Source of the DNA: Sphagnum compactum
Lineage: Eukaryota > Bryophyta > Sphagnopsida > Sphagnales
DNA length: 64,000 nt
Assembly: GCA_965153455.1 (NCBI GenBank)
Contig: OZ234493.1
Span: 5,456,001 to 5,520,000 of the forward strand
Reading direction: 5' to 3'
Shown here: in pieces, positions 22,641 to 35,720 of the stretch
Layout of the letters: each line of letters opens with the position of its first letter
Numbering within the stretch: position 1 is the stretch's first letter
Notes under the pieces: model-generated
Seen by the model: the letters and a program-made list of their open reading frames with translations, nothing else
Told to the model about the DNA's origin: nothing
Databases searched by the model: none
Program-made: the position numbers and the translations under genes

Positions 22641-24529
22641 TCCCCAAAAGACCATATATATTTCAATCAAACTCAAAACATTAAGATATCTTAAATAAAT
22701 TTAAATCACAAAGTTTGTACACTATTAATTGTTATTAAACATCAAAATGTTTTTTTTTTTTTTCCAACCAAAATATTGGTTCCAAATTTTTGAAGTCCTT
22801 GATAAGTGAAGGTTTTCATAGAGTTTGAGAGAATTATTTGAGAATTGAAAACAAAAAACAATTTAGTCCTTGATTGCCATGTTGGTGTGTATAAATGAAA
22901 TTTCAACCCACCAATATTCAATCAAAGTCAAAACATTAATTAACCTTGGTAGAGATAAGTCTTTATAGTGATAAGCCTTTGAATGGTTAATGGAATGAAA
23001 TATACGTTCTTCACCAAAATATTCTTACAAAATGGGGTTTGAAAGTATCAAACTTCTTCAAAAAAGAAAATGTGTTTAACATTTCACTTAAAAGCATATA
23101 TTTAAAGAATTTGGGCTTTGCATTGCTTTGTGCTACCAGTGATGATGATTAAATTATTTTGTGTGGACACAATAATTTTGTTGTAATCAATTGAAAAGAC
23201 AAAATTTTGTAAATTTCACTATATGTCATTTTGTTTCATTAATATTTTTTTTACATTCTTGATTTGGTAGGTGGACACAAATGAGATACAACAAGCCAAC
23301 ATGATTATTTTAAAAAATGACTATATGTATTTTTCCCCAATTTTTTTTTCATATGAATGAATTTTGGAATTTTGTTTTGGAAACTTGTTATAATAAATGC
23401 TTATAGTTGTCCAAGTACATGAAATGGTTTTTTTCATCATTTTTGAATAAATAGGATTTTTTGAAAGTGTTTAATTCCTTGTAAATTTAATGTTTCATCT
23501 TTAAAAATGATAATAATTTCAAATCATAACAAAGTTTTTTATTTTTTTACATTTTGATGTTCTTGTATAATAAATTATAGTTTTTCTCAACACATCCTGT
23601 ACATTTCACCCCATTTATGTGTGGCAAAGGACTTTTGAAGTTCTAAAATTTTGGATTAATTTTGAAAAGTTCTTTGAATTTTTAAAGTTTTAGAATTCCA
23701 CATATTTTAGGGTATGATTTTTTTTTCAATGTGGCTAATAGGTCTTTATTTTCTTAATTTTTTTCCCATCATTATATGAGTCCTTTTGATAATCCTTTGC
23801 AAAATGACTCTTGTTTGACGTCATAAATGTTCACTTTCAGAGATTTTAAATCAAAACTTAAAGTTAAAATTTCATCAAATAGATTTTTGGTTTCAATTCC
23901 TTAACATTCATATGAATGAAAAAACAATAACTTGCCATGATTGCCATGGTTTTAAATGGTTAAACATAAATATTTATCCAATTTTGATTGTTTTTCTTTG
24001 TAGTCCAACACCCTTTTTGGTTCGTTGGATTGTGACTACACCTAGGCAAAATGCCAATGAAAATATAATTCATTAAAGAAGTTCACAACAAGATATAAAT
24101 AAATGAATTAAGAAAAACATTGAAAAGGCATAACAAAATCAACAAGATACAAATAGACAAAAACATTGAACGACTACAAGACAAACAACAAGAATTGATT
24201 TTGAAATAAAATTTAATCTATGATGAACTACAATCTAGAATGGCTCTAGAATTGTCACAATGATGATCACCAAAATACCTTACATAAGCATAAACGAATT
24301 CCAAAAAAACATTGTCATTGGAATTTGTATTTAGGTATTGTACATGCAATCATGCACCAATAACTTGAAGTTTTTTATCTTTGAACCTTCCTCATACTTT
24401 GGTGAATACACATTATGGTTAATGAGGTAATCAATCTCAAAGAAAAATTGCAAGTGCTTCAATGCATCTCAATGTTTTTTTTTCCCAAATTCTCCAAGTA
24501 GGGTGATTGGCTACCATGTGTTTCTGGTG
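22641..24529. other. Intergenic, nothing recognised
   Basis: AT-rich with homopolymer runs. No supported gene. Confidence 0.45.
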
Positions 24530-25600
24530 GTATGCCAAAGTGGCTTATTTGCTTTTGGGATGATCATTCTTTTTGGCAATGCAAAATTTATTTAGATCTA
24601 GAAGGAGTAATTGTTCATAACCTAGTGGGTGACTACTTTTTTGATATTGTAGTTTCAAGTGCTTACATTTTTTCTCCACCCTTAAGTACAAGAGTCTACC
24701 AAATGCTAAGTAATGTAAAACAATTGACGACAAGAGCACAAACACAACAACCTTTGTGGCTATTAAATAGGATGATGAACAAGAAAATATGCCATTCTTC
24801 AAATAAAAATCCAATTGTGAGCTTGACCAACTTTCTAAAACACAAAATAACCTCATTTTTCAAGAAGTTTTTTTGCTAACCACCATTTCTTATTATAGAC
24901 TTGGCTTGTGTTACATGTAATAGGACATAACATTGAACAAATACAATTCATTTGCTATTTCAAAATCTTCTGAAGGGAAAACCACTATCAATGTTTGTTG
25001 CCAATTTTGTCTTTGTAATGCCCATTACAGGCAAGAAAGAAAATGGGTAGAGTTAAAAGTCATGTTACAACTGAAAATTATCATGACTTGGTTTAATAAC
25101 ATAACAAAGTCTAGACAACTAGAAACACCTTTCACATCCCCAAAATGTGAAAAGTTGCATTTGAACAAAAAATACAAGGAGAAAATTTGACAATAGAAGC
25201 TACTATGTCATGTGTGCTACACACTTAATTGAACAAAACACCAGCATGTCTTGTTCCATAATTGATTTTATCCCATTCAATTTGTACCACCCAAATTGAA
25301 TGATAAACCTTGCAATAAGTATTACACTGACATTTACATGATGCTCACACCAAAGGCAAAGTAGAAAGCTATCCCTAGGATTTTAAAAAATCTTTACTAG
25401 TTGTCAACAAAACAAAAAACCACTAAAAAAGAAAGGAAGTTGCTAGAAAAACAAGGGAGGAACAAATATGTACTTGCACATTTCAAGAGTGTTGATGGTT
25501 GCACCAAATTAGAAATGTTTGAAAACGGGTGCCATGAATTGGAATTTATAGTTGCCATGACCTATATTATACCACAAAATCAACCAAGATCATGAAGTAG
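24530..25600 (+). mobile_element. Possible DNA-transposon relic (+)
   Basis: Three broken ORFs lie in order on this strand. One (24933-25190) carries ISKSSEGKTTINVCCQFC followed by a basic stretch, like a zinc-finger or BED-type DNA-binding segment of a transposase. The ORF at 24532 contains a VGDYF stretch resembling VGDYI in the neighbouring minus-strand relic. Frames are interrupted, so this is not functional. The class is unsure. Confidence 0.3.
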
Positions 25601-25645
25601 GTGGTTGCCAACAATAAAAGTTCTAGTGCCAACAATCATGCTGCA

Positions 25646-28600
25646 TTAATCTAAAGAAAACATCCACTTGATGCTACAAGAAACTTCCTTGTTGAGTTGG
25701 GAATAATACACATACATTAGTATTAAATAGTTAGCAATCATAAGTTTATGAACTCCAAAACAAAGCACAAAAACCTTCCAATGTTTCAATAGACTACACC
25801 CAACCTGACCAAACATAATTTTTGGACCATACATGAGTTTGAACAAAAATACACTCAATAGGATGATGTCTTTTCAGTAAATTGATAATGCCCAATTGAT
25901 TACAAACTTGTTGCTACAATTTCATCTTCATCACTCTTCCGATGCCTAGTATTAATCTTTGCCAAAAGGCACTGATATGAATTGGGTGCATTAAAGAGTG
26001 CCTAAATATTACCAAAAATTAATAAACATGAGATAGTGTCACTGAGCTTCATCAGGATCTCCAACAAACCCTCTCAAACTCAACATTTTACATCCAATAG
26101 ATCTAAGGAGCCCAATTGCATGATTCAAGAATGAAATCTCACTAGGTCCTAGTCACACATCAATAGAACCAAGCTTACAATGGCAATGTTTAGGGAGATT
26201 GCTATTAATAGTCCTACTATAGTTTTATGACTATCCAAATTGTTTTAAGGGAGAACACTGATTAATTGCCTTGCATTGCAATTGTTGATTGAACATATAT
26301 ACCTTTAAAATCCATATTCTCCTTGTACAAGATTGATTACAAGATTGATTAGGCATGATGGCTTCACATCAACCACAAAATAGAGATAATAGATGTATAA
26401 ATAAGAGCCCATAAATTTCTATGATTTTAGGCATATCTCCCTCGTGATACAATTTTTTTTTTAAAATCCAACAAGATAGGTACATTGGTCCCTGCTATTG
26501 TAATGGAAAACTAATCCAACAAGTCAATAGGTACTATGATACATAATTGGAAAAATTCAACAAGATAAACTCTCAAGTTAGTAACCCTCAATTTAGTTGT
26601 TATACATTCCACTAACAACTTAATAGGAAGAGGATATTAAATCTATAGGCGTCCAAGCCAAGCATGTAGAGCATATTTGGTCTGATGCTCATTCAAGTCC
26701 TTTATAGCTATGTAAAATGGAAATGTTTCCAAAAAGTAGAAATTTTGTAAGCATATCTTCAAATTAGGTCAAAATGTGTTGTTAAGTAATTCCAAAGCTT
26801 GTTCTTATGAATTAAAGGTTGGAAACAGTTTGCTCATCCTCCACATTTTCCATAACCATCACCATGCAAAGATCCATTGTTTGAACCATAGTTTCAATAG
26901 TTGTTGATTCAAAACACCATTAGATACAAGCCTTTCCCACAACCTTGTTGTAGGGTTGCAATTATCGAGAGGGAGTGTGGTTTATTGACAATGATTTTGC
27001 ATTGTTAACTTCATAAAGAAAGATTACTATGCTAGTGGCATTCAACAATTCTTGAGTTGATAAATGCCTTTCAAACTTCATATCAAATTTGTAGCAACAT
27101 TAGAACATCGTTTCTTCACATAATATAGAACTTGAGTCCAAGTCTCTTTGTCAAGCATGCTCTTGACACCCCCGCCCGGTTGGATTTGTAGACTCCAACA
27201 TATAAAATTTATCTCCCACAAATAAAACAACGTAATTAACCTCGAAAGTAGCCTCTTTCCCCACAAGCTAGGCACAAAGCATCGTGCATGTGCTTAACAA
27301 GTTCAACAAACAAGGGAATGTGTTGAGGGGAATATTTCCTCTGATTGAACATGCAATACATGGTAAACAAGTTTGCTTCACTAAATTTTTTTAAGGCCAA
27401 AATGAAATTGCAAATGAGGTTTGATGGCCTTGTGCAAACTTGAATAGCCCTAACATAATGTCTAAAAGTGGTAAGATGTAAACAAACATATCAATGTTTT
27501 CACATTAAGAATAATTCGAAGTTTTAATAACTAGATTTGTTGTTAATATGCATCCAACAATTGAGATTTAATATTTAAAATATGAATTACAAATTTCTTA
27601 ATGAATTTCTTGTTACCATGTGGCATCCTAAGCTAAATTCAAGAATTTATTGGTCATTTATTTATTGTCACATGCATGGAAACCTATTCCAAGTTTAAAA
27701 AATTATTGACCATTGATAAGCTTCCATGTGTTAGCTTAAAACTAAGAAATGAACATTGTTGGCCTAATCCTGTGATACCATGTGGCAATCAAGGCCTAGG
27801 AACCCTAGCTTAAGAACCTAGCCTAAGAGCCTATCTTAAGCCACTTAGGATAGGAAGTTTAGGCTATGCAACCTAGCATAGGAGCCTAGATTTGGCAATG
27901 ACTAAATTTGTGTTATGTGCCATGCAATACACACCATTGGTGTACAAGACATGTTTATGCATAGGTTGAGTAGTCACATTTGTTTTCGAACATGAAAAAC
28001 CACAACATTGTTTGTTTTGAAATATACTAGCTTATTCTTACAAACTTTAATATTTAGTTAGTGAAACAACAATTGACTTTGTGAAATTATCAATTGTGGC
28101 ATTTTCAACCTTATGCACTTCCATTGGACAATTATGTAGATATGTATAGACATGATCCATAACAAGTTATCAAAGGTTGTCACTTCATCACAACTCATTG
28201 AAACAAATAAAAACTTGTCAACACCTTTGATTGTCTACAAAATGACCCACTACATTGCTTCAACCATTATCCATCTTGTAAAATTAATTAAATGTTTATG
28301 AGAGTAATATTTTACTTTCAAGAACTGAAAAATGCTTTGAAGTTTCTGAAATAATCATTGGGCAACCTTGTTTGAGGAGGTGCCATAGGGCAACAAATTT
28401 TACGTTTTCATTTTTTTACCTTACCACCATTCACTAATTGATCAATAACACTCAAACACCTTGGAGTTGCATTAAATTTTTTTTTTTTACATGAGCATTA
28501 GAAGGATTAACAATGTAGTCACCCACTACAACTCCTAGCCTACTGAGAACACAATTTTTGAGGCCAAAATGTTTGAGTAAAGAATCAAGCTTCAAAATGA

Positions 28601-28951
28601 AAAACGTATTTCTCCCTTCAACTTGAGAACAAATCCTACATTTAACCAGCTTTAGTTTGCCATCAAAATAGGTTCAAATCAATTAAACCTAGCAACCTAC
28701 CAATCTTGGTAGATTTTGTTGATCTCCCATTTGGGTTTTCTTGGCTTTTTTTTCTTCTTTCAATGGGTGTTGTAGGATGTACAATAGAATCAACTATAGG
28801 AAGGGTGTTATGCATTAACATAAAAAAGTCGGGGTTGGTAAAGGTACTAGGCATGTTAGATGGAGTTGGCAATGATAATGCAATTTTTGCAAATGTAACG
28901 TTAATATCGATAAGTGTTGAACCCTTGCTATTGGCTTCTACAAAGTTGTGA
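25646..28951 (-). mobile_element. Decayed hAT-like DNA transposon (-)
   Basis: Read from right to left on the minus strand. At about 28490-28680 is an open stretch with a CxxC-type finger (LVKCRICSQVEGRN, then LKLDSLLKH, then GVVVGDYIVNPSNAHV). At about 28170-28290 comes a block with MSCDEVTTFDN. At 25646-25858 a segment containing MFGQVGCSLLKHWKVF loosely resembles the C-terminal dimerisation region of hAT transposases. The order and spacing (about 3.3 kb) fit one transposase gene broken by many stops. Terminal inverted repeats and the 8-bp target duplication were not located. The family assignment rests on weak motif likeness. Confidence 0.4.
27793..27895 (+). repeat. Short degenerate tandem repeat (agcctaagaacctag)
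   Basis: About seven imperfect units of an 11-15-bp word built on CCTAG/CTTAAG, inside the transposon relic. Confidence 0.6.
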
Positions 28952-31199
28952 GAATAAAACCAATCAAAACTAAAATTTTTGTGATGGTTAAAGGGGGGTT
29001 GCCACTGCCACTAACAACAAATGCTCAAAAACTATTACAAACCAAACAAATTTTTTTATAGCAAATGGGAAAAGAAAGAAAAAAAACCTGAAAATATGCA
29101 AATAGATAAAGATAATGTGATCTAGTGCAATTGACAAGAAGCTAGAACCTATGCTTGAAGACAACTTCTCCTTCAACATTGTGAAACCTAGATCCCCCTT
29201 TTGATTATAAAATGTTTGGTTCAAAAGGGTACAAGTTGCAATGGATCTTTCAAATGTAATCAAGCTTCCTAAAAACAAAATAAAAAATGCATAAGAACTA
29301 GGAAAGGACTGTACCTCATTAGATGCATTATTCAACGTTGATCAAATCACCTTTGTAGTTGAACTGCATCTAGATTTTGCATTCAACAACAAATAATTTA
29401 AAAACAACATCAAATAGTTGCAAGTTCCAACTAATGCATAAGATTGAAATCAAATGAGAAAATATTTCCTTTTACCTATTATTGTGATACTTAATCCTTC
29501 TATTTGTCCTATACAATCTTGTTGCATTAATTTGTAAAACTCATCCTACCAAAACATTGTACAAGCTTCCTCTTAGTTTGTTATTACAAATTACTACATT
29601 TTTGTGATGGAAGGCAATGGAGCTCATGAAGAGTGCCATAACAAGTAGCAATGGTGCCTTGGGGAGAACCCACCCAAGTTGCGTTAAGAACCATGTTGTG
29701 GGCCCAAGCTCCCTAGGGAACACATTGTTCTTACATATTTGTGAGCTCATAATTTTCTTATATGAATTTCAATTTAGGAGCTTTCAAGTACAAAGTTGTA
29801 CCCTTCAATAAGATCTTTTCAATGTCATGTTTGACATGCCAATTTTGATTTTTGACCTTTTTGTTGGCCATAACTTTTAGCTAATATCTTCAAATGGATA
29901 ATACAAGTTCACATTTGATATCTATGCTTTGAGAGCTTTCCAATAATATAAATAAATTTTGATTTGAAAAAGGTTTACCACTTGCATTTATGGCCTAAAC
30001 TTTTTGAATATTCCAAGTTTTTTTTTCCCTTAATCAATTTAGTCCTTTTCTTCTCAAGGAAATCACTCTTGAAAGAAAGTCCGTTTTCCCTATGGAACTT
30101 CAATGGGGCTACCACTTTGTCCCCTTTAAAAATAAAAAAAAAGTCCTAAATTTTTTTCATGGAAGTTGTTCATTGGGACAACCTAGTTGAGATTTCCAAG
30201 CCCTTTTTTTTCCTTAAGCAACTTGATAGAATATTCTAAATCTCTTAAGTTTTCTCTTTTGGGCAAATTGGTTAGGGTTGCCATTTCATCTTTTTCTCCC
30301 CAAGGAAGTTGGTCCTTAAGGATAACTAGATCAAAAAGTTATCCAATGGTTTTTTTTTTTTCATCCATTTTGTTTATGGAAGAGAAGGAAAATTTATGAA
30401 AAACATTGAATTTTGGACCTTTGGGTTGGAAGGGGGGATTCTAATATCACACTTATTTCTTTGAAAATATTTTTATTGTTGGGTAATGTCTTGCAATTGT
30501 GTTGAGCTAGTGCTACATTTAATTTGTTGCACCTATTTGATGTTACATAAATTGCTTAAAATCATGACACAATAAATAAAAGATTGATGCAAGATGTGGT
30601 TTGAATTTAAAGGCGAGAAGGCTAGTGGGTTAGCATAAGTGTTTTTTTAAAGAATTTCAGAATATTGCTAAGGTGACAACAATCCCTATAAAAATTGGCC
30701 AAATTTAATTACAATTGAATTATGACCTTTTTCTGATTTTTTTTAAAAACCTTTATATAATAAGGGTAACCTATTGCAAATTAACATAAATGTCTTGCAA
30801 TGAAGAATTTGGGGGAAAGTCTTGAGTTGAAAATCCAACAACAAGCTAGATTTTCAAAGATTTTTTGTGAAAATTTCAAAAAACTATCAAATAAAACCAT
30901 GGTTGACACCTTTAGGTATATTCATATGTAAAATACAACACAAAGGCATATAACTCACTAATATATATTGCGTGAGGGTAAGAAGACAAAAGATGCTTCT
31001 TGCCTTCCGCAATTTACACATGCAAGCAAACATGTAGTAAGGGTATCCATAGACCATTTTCACAACCAAAAACATAGAAACCTATGCTAATGTGATTAGT
31101 ATGTGACTATATCATCACATGATTATGGCCATTGCTTGCATTGAAAATATTAAGATTGATGTAGGATACAATTTTGTAACCATCATGAAACACACATTA
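28952..31199. other. Intergenic, nothing recognised
   Basis: AT-rich; the T-rich block 30000-30400 gives only low-complexity ORFs. No supported gene. Confidence 0.45.
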
Positions 31200-31486
31200 G
31201 CATTAATGTTTTATTTTTGGTGAAATTTTGCAAATTTCATCTTGAAAAAAATGATTTTGACGTATGCAAAGGGATTTTCACGGGAAAAATGGCCCAAATA
31301 TGCCAAATTTTGAAGGAAAAAAATTCAAATTGATAGATTTTAATGATAAGTTCTAGTCGGTAGCCAAAAATATAGAAGGATTCTGATTTTTTAAAACTTT
31401 CATATCTATTAATGTAGCCAAGTTTGGCTAGATCTTATGGATGATTGCCACTTCAAGTACATAACAAAATTGAAAAAAAAAACCTG
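31200..31486 (+). repeat. Repeat P, copy 2
   Basis: Contains TAGCCAAGTTTGGCTA (31415-31430, one change from the palindrome), an upstream ggtagccaaaaatatagaag block shared with copies 3 and 4, and the tail aaaaaaaacctg at 31486. Its left part (tatgcaaagggattttcac) also recurs as a fragment at 48006-48095. The left end is not set. Confidence 0.7.
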
Positions 31487-32512
31487 ATTAGCATGGGTGA
31501 GCCATGGAGAAGAGTTTAATTCCTAAAAACTCTAGTGAAACACCAATTCCAACATACCCAAAAAAAAAAAAAAACAAAAAAACAAAAGGTTTTCAAAACA
31601 AAGTTATTGAGAACAAGGCCTTTCAAACTCAAACCTCCATGTTGACTTAGAAGAAACATTGAAGAACAAAAATGGCTGAAAAAGTTTCAGTTTCATAACT
31701 TGGATTCTGGTGATTGGGTTTAGGTTGTGGAGTTTGCTCTTGGGTGGTGGAGAATCCTCTCCCAATTAGCAAAAGCTGGGGTTTTTCCTTTTCTTTATTC
31801 TTTTCCAATTTTTTAATCTAAGAAATTTGTCAAATTTTCCCAAAAATTAGAAAATTTCATCAAGTCAACACTTAAAAAAAACTCCATGTTCTCTTTCATT
31901 TATCATTTCTGTCTGAAAAAACCATTAGACACAAGTCATGTCACATGGCTTCTGTAAATTGTCTTTTATATATATACATTACATGTTTGGGATCCATGTT
32001 ACTACGCCACAACAAGTGACAATCAATTTAAAATAAAATAATTATTTATGCCGATGTCAAGTTTAATTTACAATTATGTATGATGTTAGTGAGTAGGGAA
32101 AAGGAGTGAGATAAATTATTAGGAAAGAAATGAAGTAATTGGGCTTGAAAATTAGATAAATATTTTTGAAATTTTGTAAGGAGGACCACACAATAAAATA
32201 GATTCCCAAAAAATCACCCATATACATACATACCAGTTCCTCAAAATTTCTCATCACTGAAATTAAAATAAAGAGTATCAATACTTATTACTCAATATAA
32301 ATGATTGATTAATTATGCCGATTTGGTTCCCTTTTGCCTATTGTTCAACTGATGGATTTTGCCACCTTCTGGCCATAGCTCGTCTTATTCAACTTTTTCT
32401 TTCATAAAATTTATTTATTTATTTAAATATGAAGAATTTTTTTTCGCATTTTCTAACTTTTAGGACAATTTTCAGAGGTCAAATCCAATGTTAGAATGCA
32501 AGAATTATAGGG

Positions 32513-32665
32513 TTTAATTCAGTCTTGATTATGATAAACATGCCTATGAATGAACACAATGTGTATCAAAAGATAATAATGTTGTGGTGAAGGTGAAGTC
32601 TAAATATAATTTGTAACTCATCTTTGGGTGCTTCAATAGGCTTTTGAATCATGGAATTCCATTAA
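32513..32665 (+). repeat. Dispersed repeat 'E', copy 1
   Basis: Shares ggtttaattcag, cttgattatgataaacatg, atgaatgaaca and gtaactcatctttgggtgct in the same order with 52029-52195. Confidence 0.65.
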
Positions 32666-32814
32666 GTGATGTGAAAATTATGACCCCTCAAAATAATAAG
32701 GGTCTTCTACACCTCTCCCTCCTAATATGTACTCTTTGACTATATGTTAGAATTCCTTAATTTTAACCTTTGCCCAAAGTTCTCCCCTTCTCACCTCTTT
32801 AGTTGGGCCAAAAG

Positions 32815-32930
32815 GAAGGAGCTACATGTTCACATAAAAACTTTTTATTTTGGGGGAACTTCTAAAGTTTTGGTTGTTTTTCTCTTCGTTTCTTTTGAGT
32901 GATGTGCCAATTAAATTGGTTCATTGCACT
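32815..32930 (-). repeat. Dispersed repeat 'C', copy 2
   Basis: The reverse complement reads ttaattggcacatcac, then an A-rich stretch, then aactttagaagttcccccaa, as in the copies at 21670 and 42494. Confidence 0.5.
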
Positions 32931-33009
32931 AACAATAATAAAAAAGGAGCTTGGGAGGTGCCAAACCTGCTATCTATGCAGTGGTTTTTTTGGGCACTTT
33001 GGTGTTAAA

Positions 33010-33246
33010 GCAAAAGTGGCGATGACCCACATGAAATTTAGCTAAATTTTGGCTACAAGCTAATTTACATGAAAGTAAAATTAAAAAAATCCTTCTATAT
33101 TTTTGGCTACCCTATTTGAACCATGTGTAGAAATCTGGTGGTTTAACTTAAATTTTGGTCGAATTATGGCTATTGAAATTTTTTAAAGGCCCATGATTTT
33201 AGAACTTTTTATTTCTCAATGTCTAGAGCATTTTGGCTATATATAC
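33010..33246 (-). repeat. Repeat P, copy 3 (abuts DUF1218 copy A)
   Basis: In reverse complement the order is TATATAGCCAAAA, then agccataattcgaccaaa, then ccagatttctac, then ggtagccaaaaatatagaag, then TAGCCAAAATTTAGCTA (33039-33055). This is the order in copy 4 at 50263-50475. Its outer end stops at 33246, exactly where sequence shared with the second DUF1218 gene begins (33247). Confidence 0.75.
33238..33245 (+). promoter_or_regulatory. TATA box supplied by the end of repeat P (copy A)
   Basis: TATATATA lies about 60 bp upstream of the ATG of DUF1218 copy A. The bases belong to the repeat terminus, and the duplicate gene (copy B) has no such box at the matching place. Use as a promoter is inferred. 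Confidence 0.45.
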
Positions 33247-35720
33247 CTAGCTAGGGGTGTAATATAGCAGCGACCGCAGGACGCCAGAGCCGAACGCAAT
33301 TAGTATGGGGAACGGTGAGATCTCCAAGCTTGTGGTGATCATCAGCGTTGTCTTATTCATAAGCGCATTTGGGTTGGCCCTCGGCTCGGAAGCTAAGCGA
33401 AGCAAGGTTTGCTAATCTTCGTCATGTACTGATCTCTCGCACAATCTTATATAGCAGAACGTCCGTTCATTCTGTTTTTTGTGAAGATTTAGATAAGCCT
33501 GTTTCAAGCAGCACTGTGAAGGACGTTTAATTTTGAATAGGAACTGATCGGCCTGAATATGGCTATTGCGATGTTTTGGTTCATATTGAAAATTTGCAAA
33601 TGCAAGATCTTATAGTAATGTCCGGAGTACTCATTCAATCAGGGCTCCCCGATAGACAATATAACCAGCTCGAGTGGTTACAGGACACGAGGCATATATA
33701 TACCTACTAGTGCAAATGGGTGTATACCGTGTGATTGATTGAGCAGCAGAAATCCAGCTTGCTACATCACGTAGTTCATAGTTCATACGGTCCACATGAC
33801 TTGACAGCTTACAGCTTCCTGATAAAGAAGATGAGCTTAAATAAGAGAGAATATTTTTCCAATATCTAGCTATGAACTTCACTCTGATCAAAGGAATACA
33901 AAAAATCATCTGCTGAGTTCTAGATCTCCTGAATGATATGGGTTTTGGTCTGACGGTTTTCTTCCTGGCTGCAGGTAATTACGATCTTGAGCTATACTGA
34001 TGGTACATATGGATGCATTTACCGTGGAAATTTATCAATCGCATTCGCTGCAGTGGCACTCCTCCTTTTGCTGGTTGCCCAGCTGATCGTTACCATTACT
34101 ACACGCTGTCTGTTCTTTGCAAGGACTGCTTACAAACATGGTGCTGCTCGCACATATGCTATAGTCGCATTCATAATCTCATGGTACTAAAACTCTCAAT
34201 CTCTCTGTGCATTATCTATATGGAATTAAAAACGCTTCAATGTGATCAAGCTGAAGTATTTTAATCTAGATTACTGTTTTCAATGAATTCAGGAAGACTC
34301 TTATTAGAGCATTTTCAGCGATGCTCTGTATGTGACCTTGCTTGCAAAAATATTTTTCACATCCAAGTTTAGTCATTTACTTTTCTCCAACCGCACCCAT
34401 ATAATTAAAATTGCCACTGCAAATAAGTGGGCGACTACTAATCAGAAATAGAGAGCACCAGCAAGTAGGCAGATCATATTTATTACAATCTTCTCTGGCC
34501 GGTGTTAGGCTTTGCTGTGCCATTTACCAGCCTCAGCAAACTGTGCAAAAATTCTGGGCCCTGAGCCAAACCAGAATATGTATTAGACTTTCGGCTTTCT
34601 TGCAGGTTCACATAATAAGCACCTGTGGAGTTGCTCTTAGATCATCTTCTAATCATGCATCTCATCATTGGTGCTAGTGCAGTGCATGTACTGAAATGGT
34701 GGTCTTGAGCTTCTGGTTCTGTTGCAGGGTGTTTTTGGCTGCCGCGTTCTTTTTTCTTATTGTAGGAGCAATCGCGAATCATGAACATCTTACAAGACAG
34801 AATAATATCTGTGCGATGGAATTGAAATCAACCGTGTTTGCCCTCGGAGCCGCCTTTACTTTCCTCACCATGCTGATGAGTGAGCTTTACTATATACTCA
34901 TATGTAAGGCTTCAATTTCTGCTGTGCCTCCATCGGTAGGATTGGTTGGTTATGTTTAAACCACAGATTGATCATCATGACTTCCCCAATTATAGCTTCC
35001 CCTCCGTTGAAGCTCAACAATATTTTTTGTCTGGAGGATCAACTCTTTCCGATCTCTTCTCCAACTGACTTCATTCCCAGATTTACTGAGACTTGATCAT
35101 AATGCAGATCCAGCTAATTTCTTTGTATATAAGTTCAAGTCCAAACTGTCTCTACTTGAGAGAATTCTCCCTCATTTGCTATTATACATGTTGCAACCTT
35201 TTTCTAACGCCTCCCAACTTTCAGCTCACCTCTGTAAGTCTCTAAAGTCAGTTATGTACACTGGGATGTGTGAGGAATATAAACACATTTTGTGCACGTT
35301 TTGTGACTGACAGAAACCAAAATCTGTTCCAAAATTGCATTCAGGACTATGCACTAGCAATCCATTAATTTATGAAAAAATGAATTGATTTTGTGAAAAT
35401 TAAATTTCATTTGAATGAAAATATTGAATGACATTGCATGCAACTGGAATTGAATTGAATTTCAATTTTGGATTCTTGGATTTAATAGAATTGAATGGAA
35501 TTTGAGTTGAGTTGAATTGAAGTTGAGCTTTGTATCCTGTACTGATTTTGTAATTTCTAAAATCTATGGCTATTTGCCCGGAGCTTCTGATTTATTGGGA
35601 GTTTCTGATGGAATCAACAAAGCTTCATTTGACAGTTTTGTAACTTTTTGTATTTCATTTCTTAGATTAGTGGAAAAATGGGTTGTGAAAGTTGAAATTT
35701 TATTTGTAAGCTTGTTATAA
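33247..35720 (+). repeat. Duplicated segment carrying DUF1218 copy A
   Basis: Homologous blocks shared with 45493-47695 include the leader (gcagcgac, cgccagag), intron 1 (atctagctatgaacttcact), all exons, and 3' sequence as far as gaaattttatttgtaagctt. Both are on the + strand, about 12.2 kb apart, so this is a direct segmental duplication followed by divergence. Confidence 0.85.
33305..34959 (+). CDS. DUF1218 family membrane protein, copy A (three exons)
   Basis: Exons 33305-33406, 33975-34183 and 34728-34959 join in frame to give 180 aa. Seen: four hydrophobic segments (about residues 8-28, 54-77, 94-119, 135-160), the N-terminal SKLVVIISVV start, the motif VTITTRC before a positively charged loop (about 74-95), and extracytosolic cysteines between segments 1-2 and 3-4. 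This is the layout of plant DUF1218 proteins, which include MODIFYING WALL LIGNIN and VCC/DEAL members acting at the ER or plasma membrane in wall and vein development. The exact role here is unknown. It is a duplicate of the gene at 45548 (same exon phases, related introns and flanks). It differs in carrying CLFF where copy B has CLCC, and in lacking the Gly/Tyr-rich C-terminal segment of copy B. Confidence 0.88.
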
